From Tubulanus polymorphus (lineage: Eukaryota > Nemertea > Palaeonemertea > Tubulaniformes > Tubulanidae), in NCBI RefSeq assembly GCF_964204645.1, contig NC_134033.1:16417796-16481795 (forward strand): a stretch of 64,000 nt of DNA, in the 5' to 3' direction. The position numbers were made by a program, and so were the translations under genes. This document shows, in pieces, positions 46,261-59,103 of this stretch. How positions within the stretch are numbered: the stretch's first letter is position 1; the number at the start of each line of letters is the position of its first letter. The notes under the pieces were generated by a model. It worked only from the letters and a program-made list of their open reading frames with translations, did no database searches and had not been told where the DNA came from.

Positions 46261-46680
46261 CCTCTTAAACAGTGGACACTCGTGATCCCCGGTGATGAAT
46301 GAATATCAGAGGAGATCTGTTTTTGCTTTATTCATTTTACGGTGACTGAACACAATGCGTAATGCCTGCATAACATACATACCAATGAGAGGTCGTTCGA
46401 GTTTTTCCGCGACACTAAAACTACGATCGACCCGTCATCACCAGCCCGGTGATTCGGTTCTTACAGAAAAAAAATGTCCTTCGTGTCCAAACCATTTCCG
46501 AGTTAAAGTTGATTCTTTGGGGCCACACGTCGGTGCACAGTCTAGATTTAAAAACTAGATTTAGTTTCCCCAATCTAATAGCTTAAGCTTATTTTTGTTC
46601 AATAGACAATCTACAAATACAATGTACAAATTAAACGAATTTTAAAATCGAGAATTAATTCATGCAAATAATCTAAAATC

Positions 46681-46745
46681 TAAAATACACGACGTTTCGA
46701 TCTCGCCCTATAGAGATCATCGTCAGGTGTGAGATCAAAACGTTG
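46681..46745 (-). repeat. hammerhead-like repeat copy with different stems
   Basis: Minus strand: ACAC (46730-46727), CTGACGA (46726-46720), T, GATCTC (46718-46713), loop, GAGATC (46704-46699), GAAA, CGTC (46694-46691), GTGT (46690-46687). Stems I and II pair fully but have different sequences from the 4424-5205 array. The unit sits in a larger inverted repeat. Confidence 0.65.
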
Positions 46746-46749
46746 TGTC

Positions 46750-47335
46750 TAATTTTTTGAATAAATAAATTCTCGATTTTGAAATTCTTGTAATTTTCAC
46801 ATAGTTGGTTTCTATCTTATTATCCATTAACTACGTTTGAGTGTGGTTACTGTACCGTTTTCGATGTGTTCTGTTATGTCGCGTGCGGCGGCGGGCTATA
46901 TAGGAAAATGTGTTAGAGACACTATCGCGTTAGATATATCAGACATCATTGTAAACTCGGTATGAGATAATTGTCTTGATATATCGTATAGGAGTTGTTG
47001 TTGTGGAATGTTGCACAAGAGAGAACCATCTGGGAAACGAATTGCAACTTCTCCGCGAGTTACAGCTACTACTTATGATAGTGAAATATTAATGAGCGAT
47101 TCGCGCATGAAAGCATAAATCAACACAAGGCCTACTATTCCGTTACTACTAGGTCAGTCATATCCGTTATCTTTCGCCATGGGTGAATGGAGATCTATAG
47201 CACAGATTAATTTACTACGTTTGACTCGAGAAAAATAAAGGAGCGCATAATATCTCAATCACGTTTTACTATATTCTACTCCAGAAAAATAGGATAGTGG
47301 GATGTATGCAGTTTGATGATCAGAAAGAAACGTGG
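46750..47335. other. intergenic stretch, no gene seen
   Basis: AT-rich; no coding or repeat signal worth naming. Confidence 0.45.
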
Positions 47336-47408
47336 GATTCGAACCCAGATATATTCTAGGCAACGAGTCACGACGGTAAGACCATTGAGTCATAACCGCT
47401 TCGATCCT
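47336..47408 (-). repeat. tRNA-like sequence, minus strand (SINE or pseudo-tRNA)
   Basis: On the minus strand GGTTATGACTCAATGGTCTT resembles a D arm / A box, and ATCTGGGTTCGAATCCCACG is a good T arm with perfect B box, at the right spacing for a tRNA of about 73 nt. The acceptor stem pairs poorly. Confidence 0.45.
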
Positions 47409-47739
47409 AAATGACGTTTAGGCGAAGGTATTCCACCCGTGTGTAAAATGGGTCGTTAGTCGCCTGTATCAATCCCCTAATCGATCGTGAAAAAATCTTG
47501 CCGTAATTAAATAACGATCCTATCGGAATCCCAGCCGTATTCAGTGTTGTTATCATTAAACTGTAAGCCGGCGACTCCCGAGAATTCAATTGTAGCAGAT
47601 TAAACGAAACTTTATTTATGAATAGTTGGTTTAAATTAACGAGTGTTTGGTATGAAAGACGAATGACCTATCAGATGGGAGATATATCGTATGATTGTTT
47701 TGACTCGACCGAGAGCACCGGTAAAAGTTTCTACTTTAA

Positions 47740-48110
47740 TCGATTCGGCTCCTGACAGTGATGGAGTTTCTTTCTGCAGTTCTCCGAGCCGATCTCCATC
47801 CCGACAATTGATAGTTTGAATCCTGACAGTGACAGAGTTTCTTTCTGCAGTTCTCCGAGCTCTCCATCCCGACAATTGATAGTTTGAATCCTAAAAGCGG
47901 CAGAGTTTCTTTCTGTAGTTCTTCTCTAAGATCTCCAACCTCCGTTAGTTTGAATCCTATCAGTTATAGTTCTGTAGCTGTAGTTTCTATATTTACAATG
48001 TCAAAAAAATCATTTGATAAAACACCCGAGCTGAACGGTACTATCCGAGCTGAACGGTACTATCCGAGCTGAACGGTACTATCCGAGCTGAACGGTACTA
48101 TCCGAGTTGA
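47740..48110. repeat. two adjacent minisatellites
   Basis: 47740-47965: about three to four units of 65-70 bp with TTTGAATCCTGACAGTGACA and GAGTTTCTTTCTGCAGTTCT. 48028-48104: four copies of the 19-mer GAGCTGAACGGTACTATCC. Confidence 0.8.
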
Positions 48111-48541
48111 TCGGAATTTGACTTGCGCGGAGTCTACTCTATAATTTATTCATCTGTAAGAATCTTGGCCTTCGGGAAATCGATGATTTAGTGTGAGATG
48201 AAGACAGCGGGTATTTTATTCTATCCTTTAACTCTATTAGTCCGGACAGGCGTCGGTTTATTAGTGACGCGTGAAGTTCTGTCTTGTTTTCCGTTAGATT
48301 CAAATCTATGAATAATGATCGAATAAGTACATATAGATAGATATCTAGATAGATATCGATCGCTAAGATGTGGTCAATAGAGAAACACTCGACCTTGGTT
48401 CAGCTTTTACAGCTATAAGACAAACCGGGTCGTGCATATACAACGGGCCATTTCGTAAATTAAATTGTTCTATAATTTCCAATTCAAATAATATATATAT
48501 ACGTCTATAGGTGCCTTGCGTGAAATTGTAAATAATAATAA

Positions 48542-48655
<114 letters not shown>

Positions 48656-48999
48656 TTTCATATTTCCGAGATACGCGCTATTTTTCAATTTAAAACCTTT
48701 GTTGTGCGCCAGATTTTTATAGCGCGTCAGCCAAAAGAACGCGCACCAGATTTTGACTTAAATCATCTTAAGATAGATGGCAGATTCGTTTTAGGGTAGT
48801 TCGCGTAATCGAGTTTCATACCGAAAATATATACATCGCATCGTACGGTGGTGCCTCTAGCGGCCGAATCTCGAACTTGGCGGCGCACTACTCTAGTAGG
48901 TCGTCATGCGCTATGAAAATAGTTCTAAAATTAAGCTGTCACTCACGCAGTTCTAAAAAGTTTTCAGCGGCTAAATTACCCTACAGCGATCTACGTTTT

Positions 49000-49158
49000 C
49001 CAACAAAGCGGTGTGAAGAAAATGTAGCACCTAAGAACGAAGTCGGATAACTCGAATCAGAGCCGGTGAATTGAATTGAATTGATCACCAAACCGTTGAT
49101 AATGGCGGCAGCTGTTCTCCTTGAATTTTGCTAAATTTCGTTGGTAGGCCTAATCGCA
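49000..49158 (+). promoter_or_regulatory. possible non-coding first exon of the 51-kb gene
   Basis: A stretch ending GGTAGGCCTAATCGCAG before GTAGGT, a plausible donor 2 kb before the coding exon at 51190. It contains ATGGCGGCAGCTG, which opens only a 10-codon frame. Suggestive only. Confidence 0.3.
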
Positions 49159-49589
49159 GGTAGGTTAGAAGTGTCTCTTCTTATTCATGTAATGTAAAAA
49201 CGTCTTTCATCCGAACCGGTGGTCCGTGGTACCTTGAGAAAGCAATTATTCCCCATTTAGGGCCGAATTCGCCGAGGCCTTTTTTGGTTAGAAGAAGAGA
49301 TTATCCTCAATCTAATTCTATCTAGTAAAGTAGAGAAGAGAGTGAGAGAGTGGGTACCGGCTATCAAGTAAGCCGCAATGTTGCTTGCCGTATCAGATCC
49401 CATTATTGTAACCTAAAGTCTATTTGTTTTCGATTGGTAGTGATCTTTTTGGGATACCTATAGGCCTATCACTTAATTTTCTGGGTAGGCATAATCATCG
49501 AAATACAGTCGAAGTCAAGTCTATCTTAAATAGGCCTAGCCCTAGGCCTAGTTCTAAAATCCTGTTTGTCGGCTGTTCGTTCTTGTCTA

Positions 49590-50135
49590 TTCATTAATCT
49601 GATTGGTGACTGATTGTACTCGACGAAAATGTCTACAATCCTGATTGACGACCAATTCTACTCGTCGACAATGTTTACAACCCTGATTGTGAAAATCAAC
49701 TGATGGAGGTAGGTGACCCTCGATCCCAGCCACTTTATAGACCCTATAAGGTTAATCCACACACACACACACACAGCCTTACACACAGAAATTGATTTAC
49801 AGTCAGGATTGCAGAGAGTGTCGACGAGAAGAATTGGTAAGAATCAGGATTGTAGACAATGTCGATGAGTAGAATCAGCCAAAATTTGTCGACCAATTCT
49901 ACTCGTCAACACTGTCTGCAATCATTTGATTAACAGTCAATCAGGATTGTTGACATTGTCGATGAGTAGAATCGGACGACAGTCAGATTGTAGACATTGT
50001 CGACGGATAGGCTAGAATTGGTCGACAATCAGATTGTAGACATTGTCGACAGTAGAATTGGTCGACAGGTAGAATCGGTCGACAATTAGATTGTAGACAT
50101 TGTCGAGGAGCAGAATCGTTCGAAAATCAGGAACC
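49590..50135. repeat. clustered direct and inverted GTCGACAAT repeats
   Basis: Variants of GATTGTAGACATTGTCGACG then AGTAGAAT-GGTCGACAATCA occur at least six times on the plus strand, with inverted forms (CCAATTCTACTCGTCGACAA) at 49650 and 49890. A short (CA)n lies at about 49755. Confidence 0.75.
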
Positions 50136-51189
50136 GAACCACTCACTTCATAAAAGAAAACCCACCATGACATAACTATATTGACCTAATCCGGAGTTGA
50201 ACCGACACCATCTGCAGCCTAAAAACTGGCCCGATCATATTCAAGATGGGCGACTGGCAGCCATTGTTGTTTGCCGAAATCCGCACTTTTCAGTAGTTTT
50301 TAGACCACTTGGACTTGAGTTTATTGCGTTCACTTAAAGTTTTCGTTTGTGCTTAGGCCTATGCGGGTCAATAGTTGGACTCCAGCTATTTAAGAATTGG
50401 AAGAAGTTTCAATTGATCGTTTAGGAATTGAAATTCAACATGCATCTAGGCCTACCGTAGATACATCTTCAGTCGAAAAAATTGGCACGGTCAGAAACAA
50501 GATGGCCAACTGGTGGCCATTTTGTTCACTGAAATCAGCACTTTTTAAACATTTTTGATGTTTTCAAGGCAAATGTTGAAATCGATTCATCGTTTGTCTT
50601 AATCTTTCAGCGATAATTGTATCCCCCCAAGGCCCATCAGCATAAGGCAAATTGAGTCGAGTGGATGTGTGGTGGTGGTCATTTGCCCAAAAAGGTCAAT
50701 TTTGCTCTGAATGCTGAGACAGCAGCTTCCTAGTGGTTTTGCATTTTTTATTAGAATCTGCACCGTAATGGATATTCTTTGAGAAGAGATCATATTAGGC
50801 CTAGAGCGCTTTTGCAATCAGTCAATTATCGTGCAATTGGCCACCATCTTAAGTGTCATCAGTCTTGAAAATGACATCTGTTGAATTTCGATCACAATTT
50901 TGTTTCCACAATCAATTGTTAAATTGTAAGCTTGTGACATGTTCTAAGATTATGGTTTCAATTAAGCACAGTATCTGCTCTCATGGCTCTGGCAGTTTGA
51001 TAAGTAACTATGAGGAAGTCTCATTTGATTTCCTTCTGTATGAACAATGTTGTGCACTTCGGCCTATATTGGTAGGCCTACATGTAGGCCTATATGATGA
51101 TTGACCATCATCAAGCTCTATGCAATTTTGTAATTTCCATCGTTATCATTAAGGCGCCTATGCTAAATCAATTTTTTTTACATTTTCAG

Positions 51190-51287
51190 AATGAACAATG
51201 AAGAGATCAAAAAGATCGGAAGGGAAAAGGTCTTGTCACCTCTCCCAAAACACAATTTCGACGTGAAAGTTGTCAGCCATGAAATAG
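51190..51287 (+). CDS. small coding exon of an unrecognised gene (5' end)
   Basis: Flanked by a good acceptor (TTTTTTACATTTTCAG) and donor (GTAAGT). From ATG at 51191 it encodes MNNEEIKKIGREKVLSPLPK, then HNFDVKVVSHEIG, open to the end, phase 1 at the donor. Charged, no signal peptide. I do not recognise the family. The next exon is not in the window; the intron runs into the satellite array. Two decayed copies of this exon, with the same splice-site environment, sit at 57071-57171 and 59002-59103, which supports it as a real exon that was duplicated. Confidence 0.55.
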
Positions 51288-54200
51288 GTAAGTCGTTACT
51301 GAGTCTTTAAGTTTTTTTTTAGTTATACGCATTTTATACTAGTATAGAAATGACTCCTAGTATTTCCATAGGCCTAGTAGATTGGTAATGAGGCTTATTT
51401 TGTTATCACAATCGATTACAAAATCGTAGCTGCTGACATGTTCTATGATTGGTGAGTTTTGAGGTAATTGGTTTTTGAATATGGTCACCAGGGGGTGTTG
51501 AATATTGAAATTGTTAGATAGTTGAGCAATTGAAACCACTTTCTAAGTGGACATGGTGTCCCTGGACCCCTAGTTATAGTGTTTGAATATTAATTATCAA
51601 AAACCATTAGTCAGTTTATTTGAGATGAGTGTAGAAGCGACTCCTTCGAGATTAAGTCTTTTTTAGGCCAGCCATAGGCTGAGTCTATTACTAAACAAAT
51701 GGAGCGAATTTAAATGACATGGTTTCCAGATGAAAGGCTCTTTGTGCAACTGAGCATATATTCATACAAATCATTCATTAGAGCATTATCCATTCTCCAA
51801 CCCCTGTGAAGGAATTTTTATTTGCACTACAGAAATATAATTGACAATTGTGCAAAGTCAAGGAAAAATAGCTTTTTCTCAAATCGGATGAATGACCTGG
51901 GTATGCTAATTAGCCATGTGTTTCATCCCTTGTGATTTTATATAGTAAAGCGTGACGACCGTCTGATAATGATTCTTAACAACCAATTGTTTATCGAAAC
52001 TTTATAGCGTATAAATAAACAAGATAAACACAAGGTATTTCCGTGATATTTTGAATTTATTCGCAGTTCATATTTAGCGCCATTCTCGCGAGATTATCAA
52101 CAACCCGGAAATAAAATTCAAGCCCATCGCCAAACCCCTGTGAGTGTATAAGTATTAATTATAAAAAACCAAAGTCAGTTTATTTGAAATGAGATTAGAA
52201 AGAACTCCTACTATAGATTAAGCTTTTTTGTAGTGTATAAATATTAGTTATCAAAAACCAACAGTCAGTCTATTTGAGATATGTATATAAACAACTCCTA
52301 CTATAGATAAAGCGCTTTATAGTGTATAAGTATTAATTATAAAAAGCCATACTCAGTTTATTTGAGATGAGTATAGAAACAACTCCTACTATAGATTAAG
52401 CTTTTTTATAGTGTATAAATATTAGTTATCAAAACCAGCAGTCAGTTTATTTGAGATGAGTATAGAAACAACTCCTACTATAGATTAAGTCTTTTAATAG
52501 TGTATAAGTATTCATTATCGAAAACCAAAATCAGTCTATTTGAGATGAGTATAGAAACGACTCCTACTATAGATTAAGCTTTTTTATAGTGTATAAATAT
52601 TAGTTATCAAAACCAGCAGTCAGTTTATTTGAGATATGTAAAGAAACAACTCCTACTATAGATTAAGCCTTTTTATAGTGTATAACTATTTGTCATCGAA
52701 AACCTAATCAGTGTATTTTACATGAGTATAGAAACGACTCTTTCTATAGATTAAGCTTTTTTATAGCATATAAATATTGATTATCGAAAACCAACAGTCA
52801 GTTTATTTGAGATTAGTATAGAAACGACTCCTACTATAGAGTAAGTCTTTTAATAGTGTATAAGTATTAATTATCAAAAACCAAAATCAGTCTATTTGAG
52901 ATGAGTATAGAAACGACTCCTACTATAGATTAAGCTTTTTTATAGTGTATAAATATTAGTTATCAAAAACCAACAGTCAGTCTATTTGAGATATGTATAT
53001 AAACAACTCCTACTATAGATAAAGCGCTTTATAGTGTATAAGTATTAATTATAAAAAGCCATACTCAGTTTATTTGAGATGAGTATAGAAACGACTCCTA
53101 CTATAGATTAAGCTTTTTTATAGTGTATAAATATTAGTTATCAAAACCAGCAGTCAGTTTATTTGAGATGAGTATAGAAACAACTCCTACTATAGATTAA
53201 GTCTTTTAATAGTGTATAGGTATTCATTATCGAAAACCAAAATCAGTCTATTTGAGATGAGTATAGAAACGACTCCTACTATAGATTAAGCTTTTTTATA
53301 GTGTATAAATATTAGTTATCAAAACCAGCAGTCAGTTTATTTGAGATATGTAAAGAAACAACTCCTACTATAGATTAAGCCTTTTTATAGTGTATAACTA
53401 TTTGTCATCGAAAACCTAATCAGTGTATTTTACATGAGTATAGAAACGACTCTTTCTATAGATTAAGCTTTTTTATAGCATATAAATATTGATTATCGAA
53501 AACCAACAGTCAGTTTATTTGAGATTAGTATAGAAACGACTCCTACTATAGAGTAAGTCTTTTAATAGTGTATAAGTATTAATTATTAAAAACCAAAATC
53601 AGTCTATTTGAGATGAGTATAGAAACGACTCCTACTATAGAGTAAGTCTTTTAATAGTGTATAAGTATTAATTATCAAAAACCAAAATCAGTCTATTTGA
53701 GATGAGTATAGAAACGACTCCTACTATAGATTAAGCTTTTTTATAGTGTATAAATATTAGTTATCAAAACCAGCAGTCAGTTTATTTGAGATATGTAAAG
53801 AAACAACTCCTACTATAGATTAAGCCTTTTTATAGTGTATAACTATTTGTCATCGAAAACCAATTCAGTGTATTTTACATGAGTATAGAAACGACTCTTT
53901 CTATAGATTAAGCTTTTTTATAGTGTATAAATATTGATTATCGAAAACCAACGGTCAGTTTATTTGAGATTAGTATAGAAACGACTCCTACTATAGAGTA
54001 AGTCTTTTAATAGTGTATAAGTATTAATTATCAAAAACCAAAATCAGTCTATTTGAGATGAGTATAGAAGCGACTCCTACTATAGAGTTAGTCTTTTAAT
54101 AGTGTATAAGTATTAATTATCAAAAACCAAAATCAGTCTATTTGAGATGAGTGTAGAAATGACTCCTACTATAGATTAAGCTTTTTTATAGTGAATAAAT

Positions 54201-57070
54201 ATTAGTTATCAAAACCAGCAGTCAGTTTACCGTACCGGTATTTGAGATATGTATAGAAACAACTCCTGCTATAGATTAAGCCTTTTTATAGTGTATAACT
54301 ATTTGTCATCAAAAACCAAATCAGTGTATTTGACATGAGTAAAGGAACGATTCTTTCTATAGATTAAGCTTTTTTATAGTGTATAAATATTAATTATCGA
54401 AAACCAACAGTCATTTTATTTGAGATGATAATAGAAACAACTACTCCTATAGATTAAGCCTCTTTATTGTGTCTATCAAAAAACCATAAGTCAGTTTATT
54501 TGAGATTAGTATAGAAACGACTCCTACTATGGAGTAAGCTTTTTCATTGTGTCTATTAGTCATCAAAAACTAAAGTCAGTTTATTTGAGATGAGTATAGA
54601 AACAACTACAACTATAGATTAAGCCTCTTAATTGTGTCTATTAGTCATCAAAAACTAAAAGTCAGTTTATTTGAGATGAGTATAGAAGCGTCTCCTTCTA
54701 TAGATTAAGCTTGATTATAGTGTTGAATATTAATAATAAAAAGCCATAGTCAGTTTTTTTGAGATGAGTATAGAAACAACTCCTACTATAGATTAGGTAT
54801 TTTTATAGTATATAAGTATTCGATATCGAAATCCAAAGTCAGTTTATTTTAGATGAGTATAGAAACAACTCCTACTATAGATTAAGTCTTTTAATAGTGT
54901 ATAAGCGTGAATTATCAAAAACCAATATCAGTCTATTTGAGATGAGTATAGAAATGACTCCTACTGTAGATTAAGCTTTTTTATAGTGAATAGATATTAG
55001 TTTTCAAATCCAGCAGTCAGTTTATTTGAGATATGTATAGAAACAACAACTACTATAGATTAAGCCTTTTTATAGTGTTTAACTATTTGTCATCAAGAAC
55101 CAAATCAGTGTATTTGACATGAGTATAGGAACGATTCTTTCTATAGATTAAACCTCTTTATTGTGTCTATTAGTCATCAAAAACTAAAGTCAGTTTATTT
55201 GAGATGAGTATAGAAACAACTCCTACTATAGATTAAGCCTTTTTATAGTGTATAAATATTTGTCATAAAAAACCAAATAAGTGTATTTGACATGAGTATA
55301 GAAACAACTCATACTATAGATTAAGCTTTTTATAGTGTATAACTATAGGCCTAAGTCATCAAAAACGAAAATCAGTCTATGCGAGATGATTATAGATACG
55401 ACTCCTATTATAGATTAAGCTTTTTTATAGGGTATAAATATTAGTTATCAAAAACCAACAGTCAGTTTATTTGAGATGAGAATAGAAACAACTACTCCTA
55501 TAGATTAAGCCTCTTTATTGTGTCTATTAGTCATCAAAAACCAAAAGTCAGTTTATTTGAGATTAGTATAGAAACGACTCCTACTATAGAGCAAGCTTTT
55601 TCATTGTGTCTATTAGTTATCAAAAACTAAAGTCAGTTTATTTGAGATGAGTATAGAAACAACTCCTACTATAGATTAACCCTTTTTATAGTGTATAACT
55701 ATAGGCCTAAGTCATCAAAAACGAAAATCAGTCTATGTAAGATGAGTATAGAAATGACTCCTATTATAGATTAAGTTTTTTATAGTGTATAAATATTAGT
55801 TATCAAAAACCAACAGTCAGTTTATTTGAGATGAGTATAGAAACGACTGCTTCCATAGATTAAGTCTTTTGTATAGTGTATGAATACTAATTATCAAAAA
55901 CCAAAGACAGTTTATTTCAGATGAGTATGGAAACGAATCCTTCTTTTAGAGAAGTGTTTAAACTGAATAAATAAATATTAGTTATCAAAAACCAAAATCG
56001 GTTTATTTGAGTTAGGTATTATAGAAACGACTCCTACTATAGAATAAGCTTTTTTAAAAAGTGTATAAATATTAGTTATCAAAAACCGAAATCAGTTTAT
56101 TTGAGATGAGTATAGAAACGACTACTACTATCGATTAAGCCTTTTTATTGTGTATAAATATTAATCATCAAAAACCAAAGTCAGTTTATTTGAGTTGAGT
56201 ATAGAAACGACTCCTACTATGGACTTAGTCTTTTTAATATTGTATAAATGTTAATTATCTAAAGCCAAAGTCAATCTAGGCCTATATAAGATAAGTATAA
56301 GAATGTGTCCTACCATGGAATGGATTCAATTATAGTGTATAAGTTATAATCTTTAAAAAACAGTTTATTTGAGATTAGTATAAGAATGTGTCCAATCATA
56401 GAATTAATTAATTTCAGTATTGTGTATAAATATTTATCTTTAAAACCAAAGTCAGTCTATTTGAGATAATTGTAAAAACGACTCCTACTATAGATTAAGT
56501 CTTTTTCATGCTGTATAAGTATCAATCATCAAAAACCAAAGTCAATCCAGACCTATTTGGGATAAGTATAAGAATGTGTCCTAGCATGGAATGAATTCAA
56601 TTATAGTGTACTATAAAAACTACTCCTTAGATTGAATCTCAGTAAAGTGTGCGAATATTAATTACCAAAAACCACAGTTCAATTGAGATGATTATAAAAA
56701 ATGACCCTTAGAATAATATGATCCAGAGAATAGTGTTAAACATAAATCTTCAAGAACCAGAGTCATCTCAAAGGAGATGATTGCAGAAAAACAACCTCCG
56801 TGTAGAATAATTCACAATAAAGCGTGTCATGGTATCTTCAAATACCTAAGTCAGTCTGTTTGTGATGAGCACATAAAGGTGACACCTTGTATAGAATAAA
56901 TGTAAATATAGTATTTCTATATAAATAGGTATCTTCAAGCAGCAAATTCAGTCTATTTTATATTTAGGACATTGATGCCCCAGTCTATGCAATTTTGTTA
57001 ATTTCTTTGTTATCTTTGTAAATTCTTATCATTTAGGCCTGTGCCTAATCAGTAATTTGGTTATTTTCAG

Positions 57071-57171
57071 AGTGAACAACAAGGAGGAGATCGAAACGAA
57101 TAGTTTGCGCAAAGGATTTGTCTTTATTTTCAAGATGTAAATTTGAAGTAAAAGGTGTCAGTAAAAATTTG
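57071..57171 (+). pseudogene. decayed copy of the 51190 exon, copy 2
   Basis: Same acceptor context (GGTTATTTTCAG) and donor (GGTAAGTCATTACAG). It starts AGTGAACAACAAGGAGGAGA and keeps TTTGAAGTAAAAGGTGTCAG near the end. The ATG is now GTG, the body has diverged, and the frame meets TAA after FKM. Length 101 nt against 98 in the source exon. Confidence 0.7.
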
Positions 57172-59001
57172 GTAAGTCATTACAGTATCCTTATTGAGCC
57201 CTCGGTTTTTTTGACCAATTGGATATCGACCATTTACGTACTACTTCTCATTTTTGACCAGAAGATTGTCACCGATTCACCAGCTATCATGAGCCTGGGC
57301 TAAGCAGGTGATTTTAAGTCATAAAACGGTCATATTCCCTGGCTTTTGTTTCTACACATAAACCCTTCCGTATAACGATTCACAATATTTCTATATAAAT
57401 TATGTATCTTAATGTAGAACGACTGGCAGTAAAGTATTCCTATAGAAATATTACTCTTCAAAAACCAAAGTTGGTATGAGTATACATTGTATATAAAAAT
57501 GACCCCTACTATAAAATAATTCCAAGTGTAGTATTTCTACATGTATATTACTATTTAAAACCAAGTCAGTCCTTTTGAGATGATTATTAATCAACTGACC
57601 CCTACTTCACAGTATAGTGTGTCATGTTTTACTCTCCAGAAACCAAATTCAGACCATTTGAGATGAGTATATAAAATGACCTTTTTCATAGTGTATAAAT
57701 ATTAACTATAAAATACCAAACTCAGTCTAGTTGAGATATGTATAGAAACGACTCCTACTATAGATTTAGTCTTTTGATAGTGTATAAATATGGATCATCA
57801 AAAACCAAAGTCAATCTAGGCCTTTTTAATATAAGTATAAGAATGTGTCCTACCATGGAATGGATTCAATTATAGTGTATTAGTTATAATCTTAAAAAAA
57901 AAACAGTCTATTTGAGATTAGTATAAGAATGTGTCCAACCATAGAATTAATTAATTTCAGTATAGCGTATAAATATTTATCTATAAAACCAAAGTCAGTC
58001 TATTTGAAATAAGTGTAAAAACGACTCCTACTATAGATTGTCTTTTTTCCTTCTGTATAAATATTAATCATAAAAAACCAGTCTATTTGAGTTAAACTGT
58101 AGCTGTAGTGTATAAATATTGATCATCAAAAACCAAAGTCAATCTAGACCTATTTGAGATAAGTATAAGAAGATAAGTTGTATAAGAATGTGTCCTTCCA
58201 TAGAATGAATTCAATTATAGTGTATAAGTTACAATCTTTAAAGAAAACAGTCTATTTGAGATGAATATAAAAACTACTCCTCCTGTAGATTGAATCTCAG
58301 TAAAGTGTGCGAATATTAATCACCAAAAACCAAAGTCAGTCTATTTGAGATAAGTATAAGGATGTGTTCTACCATAGAATTAATTTCAGAATAGTGTATA
58401 AATATTTATCTTCAAAATCAAAGTCAGTCTATTTCAGATGAGTATAAAAATGGCTCCTACTATAGATTGAATCTCAGTAAAGGTGTGCAAATATTAATTA
58501 CCATAACCGGAGTCACTTTATTTGAGAAGAATATGCAACGACACATTGTCTAGAATGACTCGCAGAATAGTCATTCTCAATATATGTTATTTCCAATAAC
58601 CACAGTCAGTTTAATCGAGATGATTATATAAAAATGACCCTTAGAATAATATGATTCAGAGAATAGTGTTAAACATAAATCTTCGAGAACCAGTCATCTC
58701 AAAGGAGATGATTGTAGAAAAACAACCTCCGTCTAGAATAATTCACAATAAAGCGTGTCATGGTATCTTCAAATACCTAAGTCAGTCTGTTTGTGATGAG
58801 TACATAAAGGTGACACCTTTTATAGAATAAATGTAAATATAGTTTTTCTATATAAATAGGCATCTTCAAGCAGCAAATTCAGTCCATTTTATATTTAGGA
58901 TATTGATGCCCCAGTCTATGCAATTTTGTTATTTTCTTTGTTATCTTTGTAAATTCTTATCATTTAGGCCTGTGCCTAATCAGTAATTTGGTTATTTTCA
59001 G

Positions 59002-59103
59002 AGTGAACAACAAGGTGGAGATCGAAACGAACAGTTTGCGCAAAGGATTTGTCTTTATTTTCAAGATGTAAATTTGAAGTAAAAGTTGTCAGTAAAGAAA
59101 TTG
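59002..59103 (+). pseudogene. decayed copy of the 51190 exon, copy 3
   Basis: Nearly identical to copy 2 with a few substitutions (AAGTTGTCAGTAAAGAAATT at the end is closer to the source exon). 102 nt. Shares the same ATG-to-GTG change and stop, so copies 2 and 3 arose by duplication of an already decayed copy together with about 1.9 kb of flank. Confidence 0.7.

Noticed and set aside
45608-46285. 225-residue Pro-Leu open frame
   Set aside because: Product of the CTGCCY hexamer array; no splice sites, domains or balanced codon use.
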